Shown: one piece after another, positions 17,010-26,240 of the stretch
Numbering within the stretch: the stretch's first letter is position 1
How the letters are laid out: every line of letters begins with the position of its first letter
Source: Stentor coeruleus
Taxonomy: Eukaryota; Ciliophora; Heterotrichea; Heterotrichida; Stentoridae
Length of the DNA stretch: 28,800 nt
NCBI GenBank assembly: GCA_001970955.1
Contig: MPUH01000942.1
Span: 1-28,800, forward strand
Direction of reading: 5' to 3'
The notes under the pieces: generated by a model
Database searches by the model: none
Seen by the model: only the letters and a program-made list of their open reading frames with translations
Told to the model about the DNA's origin: nothing
Made by a program: the position numbers and the translations under genes

Positions 17010-18235
17010 CAAATATATGATTAATTTTTTGGGGAAAGTTTTAGGAGGTTGGAAAATGCGATTTTTGGGTAGGATTTGTCCTATCAGGCATGATATTATT
17101 TGTGATTAGAAGTTTTAGATTAGTTTTATGATGATATGATGTTAAATATAGGTTTTTAGATTAGTTTTATGATGATATGATGATAAATGTAGGGTTTTGT
17201 AATATTTATGCTTGCTTTTAGATGTATTTGATGATGAAGTTCGTTATTTGGTTTAAAAATGCTCTTAAAAATTTTAGAACTCTTTATTTATCTTTAGTTT
17301 AAATTCTATTACTTATTTCGTAAATGTTAGAACAGAGGCAATCAAAAAATATATTTATCTAAAGGTGCCAGCATTGATAATATTATCAAGAATGTGCATT
17401 TTAATTGTAATAATAAATTATAGCTATTTTAAAGCATTTGCATTTAGTAAGAATAGCATCAAATAAAGATTAATAATTAGAATATACTTAGCATACAGTT
17501 TTATTATAAAAATAGCAGTTTCATATTTATTTTGTAGTAGTCATTATAATAAAACTTTCATGCAGAGAAATTGATTTTATATGCTTATTTGCAATTGATG
17601 TTTAATTTTACAAAAATAGTAAAAATGTTCAGCATATGATTTTTTCCAATCTATTTCATAGTTTATTACTAGAATTAGAAATAATATAACTACAAAAAAG
17701 TCAAACTAAAATCCTATTAAATAAAGAACAAAAGCAATATTATGTTTCCAATAATGACTTAGTTTTATAGCATCATAACGCAAATCCATTTTTTATATAC
17801 AAAACTCAGAATTTCAAATCTATTCTTCCTAGTTTTTTGATTCAAATAGCCTGATTCATTTACCATAACATTCTGACTATATAAAAATTTACTCAGTTTA
17901 TCAGTCTTTAACTAAATCAGAATCTTAATAAGCGGATTGCAAACTAGCTTCTAATATAATGAATAAATGAGTATAAAATGCAATTTGTATTATAAAATAT
18001 TCTAAACCATTAATCTCTCATAATATTAACACTATAAAAAACATTTTCATACATACTTTATTTTTATAACCTGCATTTCGACTTATTAAAAATCATCCCT
18101 TCCCCAATAATTTCAATATATTTTCTTCAAAACAATATATTTTCGATAATCCCATCAGCATATATCGAATTATTCATACAGCATACAATCTATTATACAA
18201 TTTTAAATTAAATATGAGAGTTTCATATTAAATTG
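17010..18235. other. Gap between convergent genes
   Basis: 17010-17240 is G-rich (30 G, 5 C in 17041-17160) and contains a two-copy 41-bp tandem repeat. The middle is AT-rich. On the minus strand, 17950-17577 reads as a membrane-protein-like sequence with only two TAG stops and one frame change (see findings). 18000-18190 is C-richer on the + strand. No standard-code gene is supported. Confidence 0.5.
17113..17194. repeat. Two-copy 41-bp tandem repeat
   Basis: Copy 1 is 17113-17153 and copy 2 is 17154-17194. Both begin TTTTAGATTAGTTTTATGAT and differ at about 3 of 41 positions. They lie in the G-rich 3' flank of the MOK-type kinase gene. This looks like a recent local duplication with no evident function. 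Confidence 0.85.
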
Positions 18236-18718
18236 CTATATTATTAAACAACTATCTAAAGCCCCACAAATTTCATCATTGTTTCTGTTTTTTTCCTTAT
18301 AAAATTCTTTAGCAAATTCCTTTTCTTTTAAAATAATCTCGATTTCTTCATTTTTCGCTATGACTCTCTTTAAAGCATTAACATTGTTTTCCAACATGGA
18401 ACTCATTATCATAACTTTTTTTTGTAAAGACTCTAAATCTGATACTAATTTTGTATGTTTTGGGGACATGTCCTCAGCTGATATATTACTAAATCTTCGA
18501 GACAAGTTGCTTAATGAGTTTTTTCTTGATATTGTTATAGATCTTAATGAGTTCCGGCCTGAAAAACCTACTTCAATTGACCCTGTTTCATTGACTTCTA
18601 TGTAGTAATTAGTTGGGGTACCTACAGGAGATGCGACTGAAGATGGGATGTTGAGGCGCTTTAAATGATGATCTTCTTCGATTTTTAAGCTTGTGCTTTC
18701 ATCTTTTTGAGAATCCAT
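18236..18718 (-). CDS. Small coiled-coil protein with C-terminal CaaX box
   Basis: A 160-residue protein of no family I recognise. Residues 1-35 are charged and low-complexity. Residues 55-85 are Ser/Arg-rich (R-N-S-L-R-S-I-T-I-S-R-K-N-S-L), a pattern often phosphorylated by basophilic kinases. Residues about 88-150 form a heptad-like coiled coil. The last four residues are C-L-I-I followed by TAG, which fits a CaaX prenylation signal (Cys, two aliphatic residues, final Ile). If used, the protein would be lipid-anchored on the cytoplasmic face of a membrane; that is inference from the tail alone. It converges with the kinase gene on its left and lies head-to-tail with the CPOX gene on its right. 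The start is the longest ATG. Confidence 0.65.
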   Translation of the reverse strand: MDSQKDESTSLKIEEDHHLKRLNIPSSVASPVGTPTNYYIEVNETGSIEVGFSGRNSLRSITISRKNSLSNLSRRFSNISAEDMSPKHTKLVSDLESLQKKVMIMSSMLENNVNALKRVIAKNEEIEIILKEKEFAKEFYKEKNRNNDEICGALDSCLII

Positions 18719-19445
18719 TGGGAATCTTTTATTGTATTAGATAAATTGCAACTAATTAATTATTCTTTAATATTTTTATACAACTGTAGCATTAACAGTA
18801 AGAGCAATTATGTAAAATAGAAAATTATAAATAGAGTAGAAGCTTAAAGATTTAGATTCTTTTCAATCTGATTTCAACAAGTTGATATTTTCTCAAATCT
18901 CTATAGTTTGACTTAAACTTTTGGTATTTATTATAAAGATTTTAATATATAATGTATATGAACCAACAAGATTACAGTTACCAAGATGATTGTAGGAAAA
19001 TTCTATCTTTTAAATATTTTTCCTGGGGTTGAGATGATTTTTTTCCCACTTATAAAGTCTTTTGCTCGGTTATCAATAATATAATGAAGGATAATATTTT
19101 TAAAAAGCTTATTTTCATATTAGTATTATGAAGAAAAGTAATCATTTATAAATAAAATATGTACGAATTGAAACTCTCTTTTTTTATAAAGTTTTTAGTA
19201 GCTTTATCATAATTTTTATACTGAAATATTTTATTGTTTATAATCGCTTTTATACTTAATTATTTTGATTTAAATACTAAAGGGAGATGAATGATGAATA
19301 TATATAAGAGTATGCATACTTTTCAATATTCTCATCAAAGCCATCCTGCCAAAATTCGCATTAATCATAATAAATCTCATAAATTCACATTAAATCCTAA
19401 AAAAATCTCATATAATATCTTCATATCTCATTCATTATTACTTAT
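18719..19445. other. Gap right of the CaaX protein gene
   Basis: AT-rich throughout, with a C-rich, G-poor stretch at 19320-19440 next to the 3' end of the CPOX gene. A + frame with its own ATG at 18958 runs to 19131 with a single internal TGA (19030-19032); it is treated as a finding, not a gene. Nothing else recognised. Confidence 0.5.
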
Positions 19446-20381
19446 CTAACTTACCCATTCTCTAGGAACTCTCAATATCTGAACTAGTCTATCTTCTTCA
19501 GACCCAGGTTCAATCTTATACTTATACTCCCATCTAGCACTTAAAGGACAAGGCATTAAAATAGCTTCAATATTCGAATTAGGGGTAACCAAGCCAAACT
19601 TCGTCCCTCTATCATAAGCAATGTTAAACTCAATATAATGTCCTCTGCGTATTTTTTGCCATCGTCTTTGAGCTTTAGTAAAAGGGTCGTCTTTATGTTT
19701 TCTAACTATTTCTGGATAACTAGCTACAAAAGCTTCACCACATCTTCTTTGCAAATCCATCAGTTCTTGTTTGTCCCATTGGTTTACATCATCAAAGAAA
19801 ATCCCCCCAATACCTCTTCTCATCCCTCTATGTTTTATATTAAAATATTCATCACATTCAGCTTTGTATTTGGGATAAAATTCAGCACTTAGAGGGTCAC
19901 AGGCTGATTTTAATGATTGATGAAAAGCTATACAATCTGCTTCATCTAAGTAATACGGGGTTAAATCAGTACCACCAGCAAACCAAAAATCCTTTACTTC
20001 TCCATTTAAAGTCAGCTCAAGATATCTGTAGTTAGCGTGGATTGTTGGGGCCATTGGGTTTCTTGGATGAATTACAAGAGAAACTCCTACAGCAAAAAGC
20101 TTGTAATCAGATAAATGGTTTTGATCAACATTTTTCCCACGCTCTGAGATATAAGTTGCTAATGAACGGGATAGAGGAAGTTCGATTTCTGTGTAATTGA
20201 CTCCACCTTTTTCAAAAACCTGCCCATCTTGGATAAGATTTACTTGGCCTTTACCATTGCCGTCTTCACGATCCCAAGACTCACGAATGAATGATGAACC
20301 TTCGACACTTTCTAAAGACTCAGTGATCATGGCTTGGATTGCCTTAATGTGGGCTATGACCTTATCTCGAAATTCAGCCAT
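19446..20381 (-). CDS. CPOX: Coproporphyrinogen III oxidase (oxygen-dependent)
   Basis: A 311-residue HemF/CPOX enzyme. It converts coproporphyrinogen III to protoporphyrinogen IX by two oxidative decarboxylations in heme synthesis, using O2. The family blocks are present: V-N-Y-T-E-I-E near 61-67, the histidine-bearing S-L-V-I-H-P-R-N-P-M-A-P-T-I-H-A-N-Y-R-Y (H105, H115), W-F-A-G-G-T-D-L-T-P-Y-Y (133-144), R-G-I-G-G-I-F-F-D-D (189-198), and the C-terminal R-G-T-K-F-G-L and L-S-A-R-W-E-Y. It starts M-A-E-F-R-D with no presequence, so it looks cytosolic like the yeast enzyme rather than mitochondrial like the animal one. The start sits just inside the G-rich (sense C-rich) flank. Stop TAG. Intact and full-length. 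Confidence 0.96.
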   Translation of the reverse strand: MAEFRDKVIAHIKAIQAMITESLESVEGSSFIRESWDREDGNGKGQVNLIQDGQVFEKGGVNYTEIELPLSRSLATYISERGKNVDQNHLSDYKLFAVGVSLVIHPRNPMAPTIHANYRYLELTLNGEVKDFWFAGGTDLTPYYLDEADCIAFHQSLKSACDPLSAEFYPKYKAECDEYFNIKHRGMRRGIGGIFFDDVNQWDKQELMDLQRRCGEAFVASYPEIVRKHKDDPFTKAQRRWQKIRRGHYIEFNIAYDRGTKFGLVTPNSNIEAILMPCPLSARWEYKYKIEPGSEEDRLVQILRVPREWVS

Positions 20382-21330
20382 TGATTTTTATTAGATTGAT
20401 TACGTATATGATTTAGTTTATTGTGATGAAAGATCTGGGCTTTGATTGTGAATGATCGGTTTATAGGAGATGGAAATGAGTAAACTAGAGATATGAGTTT
20501 GGAGGAAAGTGGGTAGATGGTTAGAATAAGGTTTGATCAATTGCTATGAGTGAGAGAAAAGTTGAGGAAGGAGAAGGGTGGTGGAAATGAATGCTAAGGA
20601 TTAATAAGATAGATAATTTTTATGCTGTTAGATAGAGTGGAGAGATTTTTTTGGATATGCTTTCTATTGAGGATAAATTTTCCAAATATATATTTCATTT
20701 ATATGTTTTAATAAATTAAGTCTATTTAATTAACTGAAGGCTGGTTTGATTCTTGTAAGATTATGAGATTTGAGGTATATAAAAGAAATTATTTTAAAAG
20801 TTTATAAAATATACAAGGTTGATTTTATTAAATAATTTATACTTTGAAAAAATGTTCTACAGGAATGAATCTAAAGGGGTTTATAATAACTTTGAGAATC
20901 ATAGGACTTTTTAGAGATTCCTGTTTAGAAATTATAATAATTTTTACAATGATAATAATCTATACACATTTGTGTTTAGAAATTATATATTTTTATACTA
21001 AGTTAATTACCTAAACTCATTTGAAAATCAGGTCGATTTTCTGATTATCTTTCACAGAAAAATGTAGGACAGCAATGCTATACAGTCTTAAAAAATTCAA
21101 TAATCTTTCAGGATTTAAATATAATCTAATTCATATAATTAAAAATACAAACACATTTTGGATGAGAATTTAGAGAAGACATTATTTTTTATAAACCTAA
21201 CAAATTCTGCTCTACCAAACCTTAAAAATCATATAAAAATTCTTCTTCTTATTCCACTATCCTATAATTTACTCATAAACACAATCCAACCTCAAAAAAC
21301 CATTAATAAAAAAGTCTATAAGCTATTTTC
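20382..21330. other. Gap: G-rich 5' flank then C-rich stretch
   Basis: 20382-20640 is G-rich on the + strand (sense C-rich leader of CPOX). The middle is AT-rich. 21180-21320 is C-rich and G-poor, next to the 3' end of SKP1. No ORF, RNA or repeat of note is seen. Confidence 0.55.
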
Positions 21331-21816
21331 TTATTCAAGTTCAGCCCATTTATTCTCTTCTCTCACTTGTGCTTCTTCTTCCGGTGTAAAGTCATTTTCA
21401 ATATTGAACTGTCTTCTTATCTCTTCTGCCGTCTTTCCTTTAAGCATTGATGCAACTTTAGCACAAGTCAAGTCAAGCAAACTTTTAATATCCAAATAAT
21501 TAGCAGCTAGGATTAATTCAAACAATGCTTCTTGTTCAAGTTCTACGAAATTTGCATCCCAAGCAGGGACAACCTCACTTAACATAGCTGATTTTAAAGG
21601 CTTTTCAATCTCTTGAGGGGAACTATCTTTATAGTGTCTGCTATACTCGATAACTTTTTCAAGAATTTCTGATTTGACATTTGGTAATGGGATTTCTTCA
21701 GCGGTCCCTGCATCTTCAACCATATTTTTAATCAGTTGAGACTTGCAAGCAACACTTTCTTCAACTTCATAGGTAGTCCCTTCAGAAGACACAAGCTTTA
21801 ATTTTACTTCAGCCAT
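21331..21816 (-). CDS. SKP1: SKP1, SCF ubiquitin ligase adaptor
   Basis: A 161-residue full-length SKP1, the adaptor that links cullin-1 to F-box proteins in SCF ubiquitin ligases in cytosol and nucleus. Residues 1-75 are the BTB/POZ half (V-K-L-V-S-S-E-G, then I-P-L-P-N-V and V-I-E-Y-S-R-H-Y). Residues 95-161 are the F-box-binding half (A-A-N-Y-L-D-I-K-S-L-L-D-L-T-C, K-G-K-T-A-E-E-I-R-R-Q-F-N-I). P145 in N-D-F-T-P-E-E-E aligns with the proline hydroxylated and glycosylated for oxygen sensing in other protists such as Dictyostelium. Whether that happens here is unknown. The ending E-E-N-K-W-A is typical. The start is preceded by a G-rich (sense C-rich) flank with a telomere-like word. Stop TAA. 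Confidence 0.97.
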   Translation of the reverse strand: MAEVKLKLVSSEGTTYEVEESVACKSQLIKNMVEDAGTAEEIPLPNVKSEILEKVIEYSRHYKDSSPQEIEKPLKSAMLSEVVPAWDANFVELEQEALFELILAANYLDIKSLLDLTCAKVASMLKGKTAEEIRRQFNIENDFTPEEEAQVREENKWAELE

Positions 21817-22834
21817 TAAAAATTATATCTTTAAGACTTATTTGGATTAGTTTAGAATATATTAGGAGACTGATGAACTATAAATAGAAGATAGGGTGTT
21901 ATCAGGGTTTTATAAGGATACTGATAAGATTAAAGGATGATATTTTTAGTGGAATGCTTATATTTTATTATGGGAGAATATATAGAGATACTTTGTGAGA
22001 ATAATAAGTGTGGAATACAAGGTGGACAAGTTGCTAAAACTTGACTTTAAAAAAATTATAAATTGAATATAAGTTCCCTGAAGATAAATGAAGAGATTTG
22101 ATATCTGAGGCTATAAAAAACTTAAAACTCAAGACCTTATTGCTTGTAGTCAGTCTTATTAAGAAAGCTTTAAAAAGCATTGGAAAAAATCAAATAGGAA
22201 GTTTTTAAAAGCTAAAAGTTGACTTTATAGACGATGCTAAAAACAATTTTGAAGCATTCAAAGTCCTGGGTATCTTGAGGATTTAACATTTATACCAAAA
22301 AAGAAATCCTCAAACCTTATCTAGGCCAAAGATATAAAAACCTAATTGAAATAACTAGAATCACCTAAAAAGGAATCAGAATAAAAATCTGGAAAAACTC
22401 GTCCTGAAAACTCATATTATGCATTAATAAAATAGATTTTTGATGATGCTAGACATGGAAAAGTTCGGGGAATTCGAACTTGGAAATATAAGACTGAATA
22501 AAAAAATAACAAGAAGTTTCTTCTGTACTAAAACTAGGTGTATAGGAATATTCGTATAAAGAGAATAATGAGAAAAGAGTCAAGAAAATAATATGCTATG
22601 AAAATGAATTAGGCTAAATCATCAGCGTCTTAAAGGTCTCAGAATTTGTTTCAGAAATTAGTTGCTATAATATAAATTTAAGTTCCTTTATATAAGTCAA
22701 TTGGCATGTCTTCAATCATCATTTCTTCGTCAGTATCTTTGTCTTTCCTGATTTGCCCATTTATAATAATCTAGGAAATTTAGATATGATATTAGAAAGC
22801 TGCAAGAATATTATGGAAATAATCTTAGCTTAAT
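21817..22834. other. Gap between divergent genes, possible relic
   Basis: 21817-22010 is G-rich on the + strand and holds GGGTGTTA at 21894-21901. From about 22160 to 22690 a + frame, with one frame change near 22260, reads as protein-like if TAA/TAG are Gln (see findings). A perfect 7-bp stem with a 7-nt loop lies at 22461-22481. An in-frame TAG just upstream of the ATG at 22835 bounds the next gene. Confidence 0.5.
22461..22481. repeat. Short inverted repeat (7-bp stem, 7-nt loop)
   Basis: AAGTTCG and CGAACTT are perfect reverse complements separated by GGGAATT. The flanking bases do not extend the stem. It resembles a tRNA T-arm word but no tRNA surrounds it. Function unknown. Confidence 0.7.
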
Positions 22835-23416
22835 ATGAAACCTCATACATCAAGCCCAGACTCCAGGACCCCAGCATTGCTTGACAAGCCCACAACTGCA
22901 CATGCGCTTTTAACCTATGAAGAAAAGATCCTAAATTCTAGAAAGACAACGGTCCCAGTACCATTTACATTTAATTCCCCTACAAAAAGGCAAAAGTCAT
23001 GCCTTTCAGAAATCGACTCAGAAAAACTGTCAATTTCTTCAAGCAGAGCTAAAAAAACCTTAAGTTCTCATCGTAGACGGTCATACTTAAACTCAGGAAA
23101 TCCTAACAATTCACAAACCCCAAGTGTAAAATCTTTACAAAAATCCGAATCCCCAAGCAGAATAATTATAAAAAGTTCATTCAAAAATAAAATCTTTTCA
23201 GAAAACTCTTCAAAAAAAGTCAAATTTATAGACTTTTTCAATAACGACCCTTCTAACTTTTATACCCAATGCCCAGAATATAGCAAAATCGCCCTTGCTC
23301 ATCGAGCTTTTAACAATATAAAGCAAAGTATGAGAAAAAGTCCAATAGTATTCCTAGCAAAAGAGCAAAAAAAACTTAATATGCATAGGATTATTGATTT
23401 AATTAACATGGAATAA
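22835..23416 (+). CDS. Hypothetical Ser/Lys-rich protein
   Basis: A 193-residue basic protein that I do not recognise. Residues 1-130 are rich in Ser, Lys, Pro and Thr (for example S-E-S-P-S-R, S-S-S-R-A-K-K-T-L-S-S-H-R-R-R-S) and look disordered and phosphorylatable. Residues about 133-193 are more ordered, with aromatic residues and an amphipathic run (F-I-D-F-F-N-N, A-H-R-A-F-N-N-I-K-Q-S-M). The ATG follows an in-frame TAG by four codons, so the start is well bounded. Unlike other genes here, its upstream region lacks a strong C-rich leader. It converges on the coiled-coil/Trp-repeat gene with 8 bp between the two stop codons. Stop TAA. Probably a real gene; function unknown. Confidence 0.6.
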   Translation: MKPHTSSPDSRTPALLDKPTTAHALLTYEEKILNSRKTTVPVPFTFNSPTKRQKSCLSEIDSEKLSISSSRAKKTLSSHRRRSYLNSGNPNNSQTPSVKSLQKSESPSRIIIKSSFKNKIFSENSSKKVKFIDFFNNDPSNFYTQCPEYSKIALAHRAFNNIKQSMRKSPIVFLAKEQKKLNMHRIIDLINME

Positions 23417-23424
23417 ATACTTAA

Positions 23425-24960
23425 TTAAGTACAAACAGTGAAAAAACGTTTGAAATCCCGCAGTTTGTTGATTTTGTCAAATGTTTTGAGACTTCGCCAA
23501 TGATAAAATCCTTCAATTATTGACTCTTGTTTAGTAATTGTGGATTTTTCCCACAATTCTAAGGCACCCTTCATGAGTTTTTTGTTTCTTATTAAAGATT
23601 GTTTGTTATAATTTTTGAAAATCGCCCATGAATGCCAATATAACCTGAATGTTTTTTTGTTAATAAAATTGTAGGTGAAAATTGTGCTTATAAGCTTTGA
23701 GGGTAATGAAAAATTTTTTTTTTGAAGAGTTTTCCATAATAAAAATGTAGATTTTACTTGGAACTGGTCGTATAGGTCAGAAAGGGTGTAGAAAGCACTT
23801 CCAGTCAAAGTGTGAAAGTATTTTAAGAAGGTGCGCTTTGATAGATTTTCTAATGTGTGCTCAAGAAAAGCTTCTTTTGACTTGGGTGTTTCATCCCAAT
23901 CGCAATACAGCTCTTTAGTTTCAACAGATTTTTTAGTGCATAGGTCGAAAATTGAATGGATTGAGTCCCGAAGCTGTTGCTCATACTCATCACGATGAGA
24001 CCTGAATCTTTCAGGATCTAAACTTAAACTGTATACATATTACTTGACTTGGTTAAAAATTTGCCTCAAACCTGAGTCCAGCTCAAACTCAGTACATTTA
24101 ACCTCATTTTTTTGTTGAGGACTTAAAACCTGCTCTTCAGTTTTCTTCACTTCCTCTATCCTCGAAGAAAAAAGTCCACTATTTTCCCATATTTCCTTAT
24201 CACCACTCTGTCTTCTCTTATCCGAATGAGCGATCCTATAAATTTTCGATTTATATTTCATATTCAAATACTCTACTTCCTCTATATACTTATGATTTAA
24301 GTTCATAATAATCTCAATAAAATAGTTTTCAACAAAGAGCATTTTTTTCTTATTCTCATGATATATTTCCTCAATAACCCTATTCTTATCATTTTCTATA
24401 ATTTTAAGCTCTTGTCTATGTTTTTCCATCAAAATTTTGACCTCAGTTTCCTTATCATTTTTATATTTCCCTATTTTCTCCTCAAGAACAACGATTTTTT
24501 TCTGCAGATCAGATTGATTTTTATCCATTTCATATTGACTTTGCTTATATCTTTCATTTAACTCTTGGAATTCTGTAGACCTTGTGCTTAAAAAAGCTAT
24601 AATTTCGTTAGATTGTTTAAGTTGACTACTTAAAATGAGAATTTCTTCGTTAAGCCTAGCAACAAGACTGATATTTCTCTTTTCACGTACTGGAGAGTCA
24701 AGTTCTGAAGGGGAATGTGAATGAGAATGGGTTGTAAATGGGATGACCAAATTGCTATAGTTCGATAGATTTTTAGGACTTGTTTGGGCTGGTGAAATTG
24801 ATCTTTCGTTAGTTAGCACTGAAATCTTAATGTTTTCACTTGAAGTACTTATACTTCTTTTATGAGCAAATGGGCTTAGGGACAGTAGATTTTCTGAACT
24901 GTTTTTCCAAACATGAGTTTTTTTTGTGGCATTACTTCTTTTGACTTGTTCTTGATTCAT
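23425..24960 (-). CDS. Coiled-coil protein with Sfi1-like Trp repeats (one 15-nt intron)
   Basis: Exon 1 is 24044-24960 and exon 2 is 23425-24028, giving 506 residues. The two open frames are separated only by a 15-nt GT...AG segment containing the in-frame TAA; splicing creates N306 and keeps frame. The N-terminal 90 residues are Ser/His-rich (H-S-H-S-H-S). Residues about 98-250 are a long coiled coil (L-N-E-E-I-L-I-L-S-S-Q-L, K-K-I-V-V-L-E-E-K-I). The last 110 residues carry repeated aromatic helices such as L-L-W-K-T-L, Y-W-H-S-W, L-E-L-W-E-K-S and F-Y-H-W-R. These resemble the centrin-binding repeats of Sfi1, so a basal-body or contractile-fibre link is possible but unproven. Treating it as two genes would leave exon 2 without a sensible ATG. 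Stop TAA. Confidence 0.75.
24029..24043 (-). other. 15-nt spliceosomal intron
   Basis: On the minus strand this reads GTAATATGTATACAG: GT start, AG end, with a TAA in frame if retained. Removing it fuses the 917-nt upstream and 604-nt downstream exons into one 507-codon frame including the stop. Confidence 0.85.
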
Positions 24961-25871
24961 TCCAATTAATTATATAATAATCTAAGCATTTTAGCTTGTT
25001 TGAGATATTTTTTTGAGTATTTGTAGGAGTGATTTTTTTGGTTATAGGCTAGGAGAAATGATAGTGATTTGGTGTGTAGAGAATGATTATGGAAAGGAAT
25101 TATTTTTAAAGGAAGATTTTTGGATTAAGTAAATTTTATAGAAAGCTAAGGGAAAATTAGGGGTTTGATTAAAAATATGAGGATTTGATTATAGAAGGTA
25201 GGCTTTGGCTTCGGGTAAAATTATGGATAAGGAGAATTTAAGGAATTTTATGAAAATAGGCATGAATTAAGCTAGAAAATACAGTTTAGTTATTTGATAA
25301 TCAGTTTGTGTATTGCTTTTATATATATTCCGTTCTTTATTAATATGCTTGCATCTTATGCAAAAAATCCATATAAAATCAAAACTACTTCATTTAAACC
25401 CTAAATCCAAAATTCCATAACTAAAATTCAGCTCTCCCCACCAGCACAAATCCTTAAAGCAATCTTCAAATACTATTCCTGATTAAAAAACCATATTTTC
25501 GTTTATATCTCCCTATAAATCTTATTACCTCTATCTCCCTACCCTTTCAGCAACCTTTATAAACTCAACCCTATCATTCAATTAAACAAAATAAAATGGC
25601 CTGAGTATCAAAAACAACTAAACAAAAAGCCCTTTCATTTTTCCTTACCAACATAATAAAAAGAACTCATTTACATTTTTTCATACTCCACTTCAACATA
25701 GCTTTCAAATCCTTTCTTATTCTATTTTATATTTCCCATAAAAAATTTACCACACTCAAGCCTTAGTCCTTTATATAATATATCAATTTCATATAAAAAT
25801 CATTAATTTATATAAATCAAGCTAAAACGATAAAAATTATTACTTATTAACAATTTACTTTAAACGATACT
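24961..25871. other. Gap with sharp G-rich to C-rich skew switch
   Basis: 25001-25260 is G-rich on the + strand (5' flank of the coiled-coil gene). At about 25330 the skew flips, and 25381-25500 has 33 C against 4 G. The C-rich, G-poor stretch runs to about 25780 and abuts the 3' end of a minus-strand gene, so it is not the leader of any visible + gene. No ORF or RNA recognised. Confidence 0.55.
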
Positions 25872-26207
25872 TTATAAGTCTTTTAGTAGTTCTTCGATAT
25901 CTCTGTCATAATGGCCATCGTTGTTCACTAATGGTGAAGCAATTGCTGATTCTTCAAACCCGTCTTTTATATGGCTTTTTAGACGTATTGATGGAAGTGG
26001 ACCAAGAACAGAAAACTTTATTAAACTTTCAGATTTTGTTGAATATGATTGTAATGATTTTTGTGGATAGGATCGAGGTGTATAAATGTTTGGAAGAGAA
26101 GGGGTCTTGGAAAAGTTTGATTGTTGCTCGTATGTTTTTGATTTTTTGAATAAGCTCGACTTCAATGCTTGTAATGACTTTTTCTTATTGATGGTCCGAA
26201 TATCCAT
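25872..26207 (-). CDS. Small hypothetical basic protein
   Basis: A 111-residue protein of no family I recognise. It is Lys/Ser/Pro-rich and mostly disordered-looking (K-K-K-S-L-Q-A-L-K-S-S-L-F-K-K, T-P-S-L-P-N-I-Y-T-P-R-S), with a short acidic C-terminus (D-I-E-E-L-L-K-D-L). It lies 33 bp downstream of the EF-hand gene on the same strand. The two frames are in phase, separated by TGA and TAA, and no GT...AG intron of 15-16 nt removes those stops, so I keep them apart. It could be a co-transcribed downstream gene, or an extension if the model is wrong. Stop TAA. Confidence 0.5.
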   Translation of the reverse strand: MDIRTINKKKSLQALKSSLFKKSKTYEQQSNFSKTPSLPNIYTPRSYPQKSLQSYSTKSESLIKFSVLGPLPSIRLKSHIKDGFEESAIASPLVNNDGHYDRDIEELLKDL

Positions 26208-26240
26208 TAAATATATATGATAAACATAATCTTAATTATC

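Noticed and set aside
22461..22481. tRNA gene around the TTCGAA-containing hairpin
   Set aside because: Only a 7-bp stem is present. No acceptor, D or anticodon arm can be folded around it.
23425..23808. A separate small gene starting at 23808
   Set aside because: The first codon there is TTG, not ATG, and the frame is open upstream to the 15-nt intron at 24029-24043, so it is exon 2 of a larger gene.
25340..25860. C-rich stretch as the promoter of a hidden + gene or non-coding RNA
   Set aside because: No + ORF follows before the convergent gene, and similar C-rich stretches lie beside other minus-strand 3' ends, so it is part of the general flank pattern.
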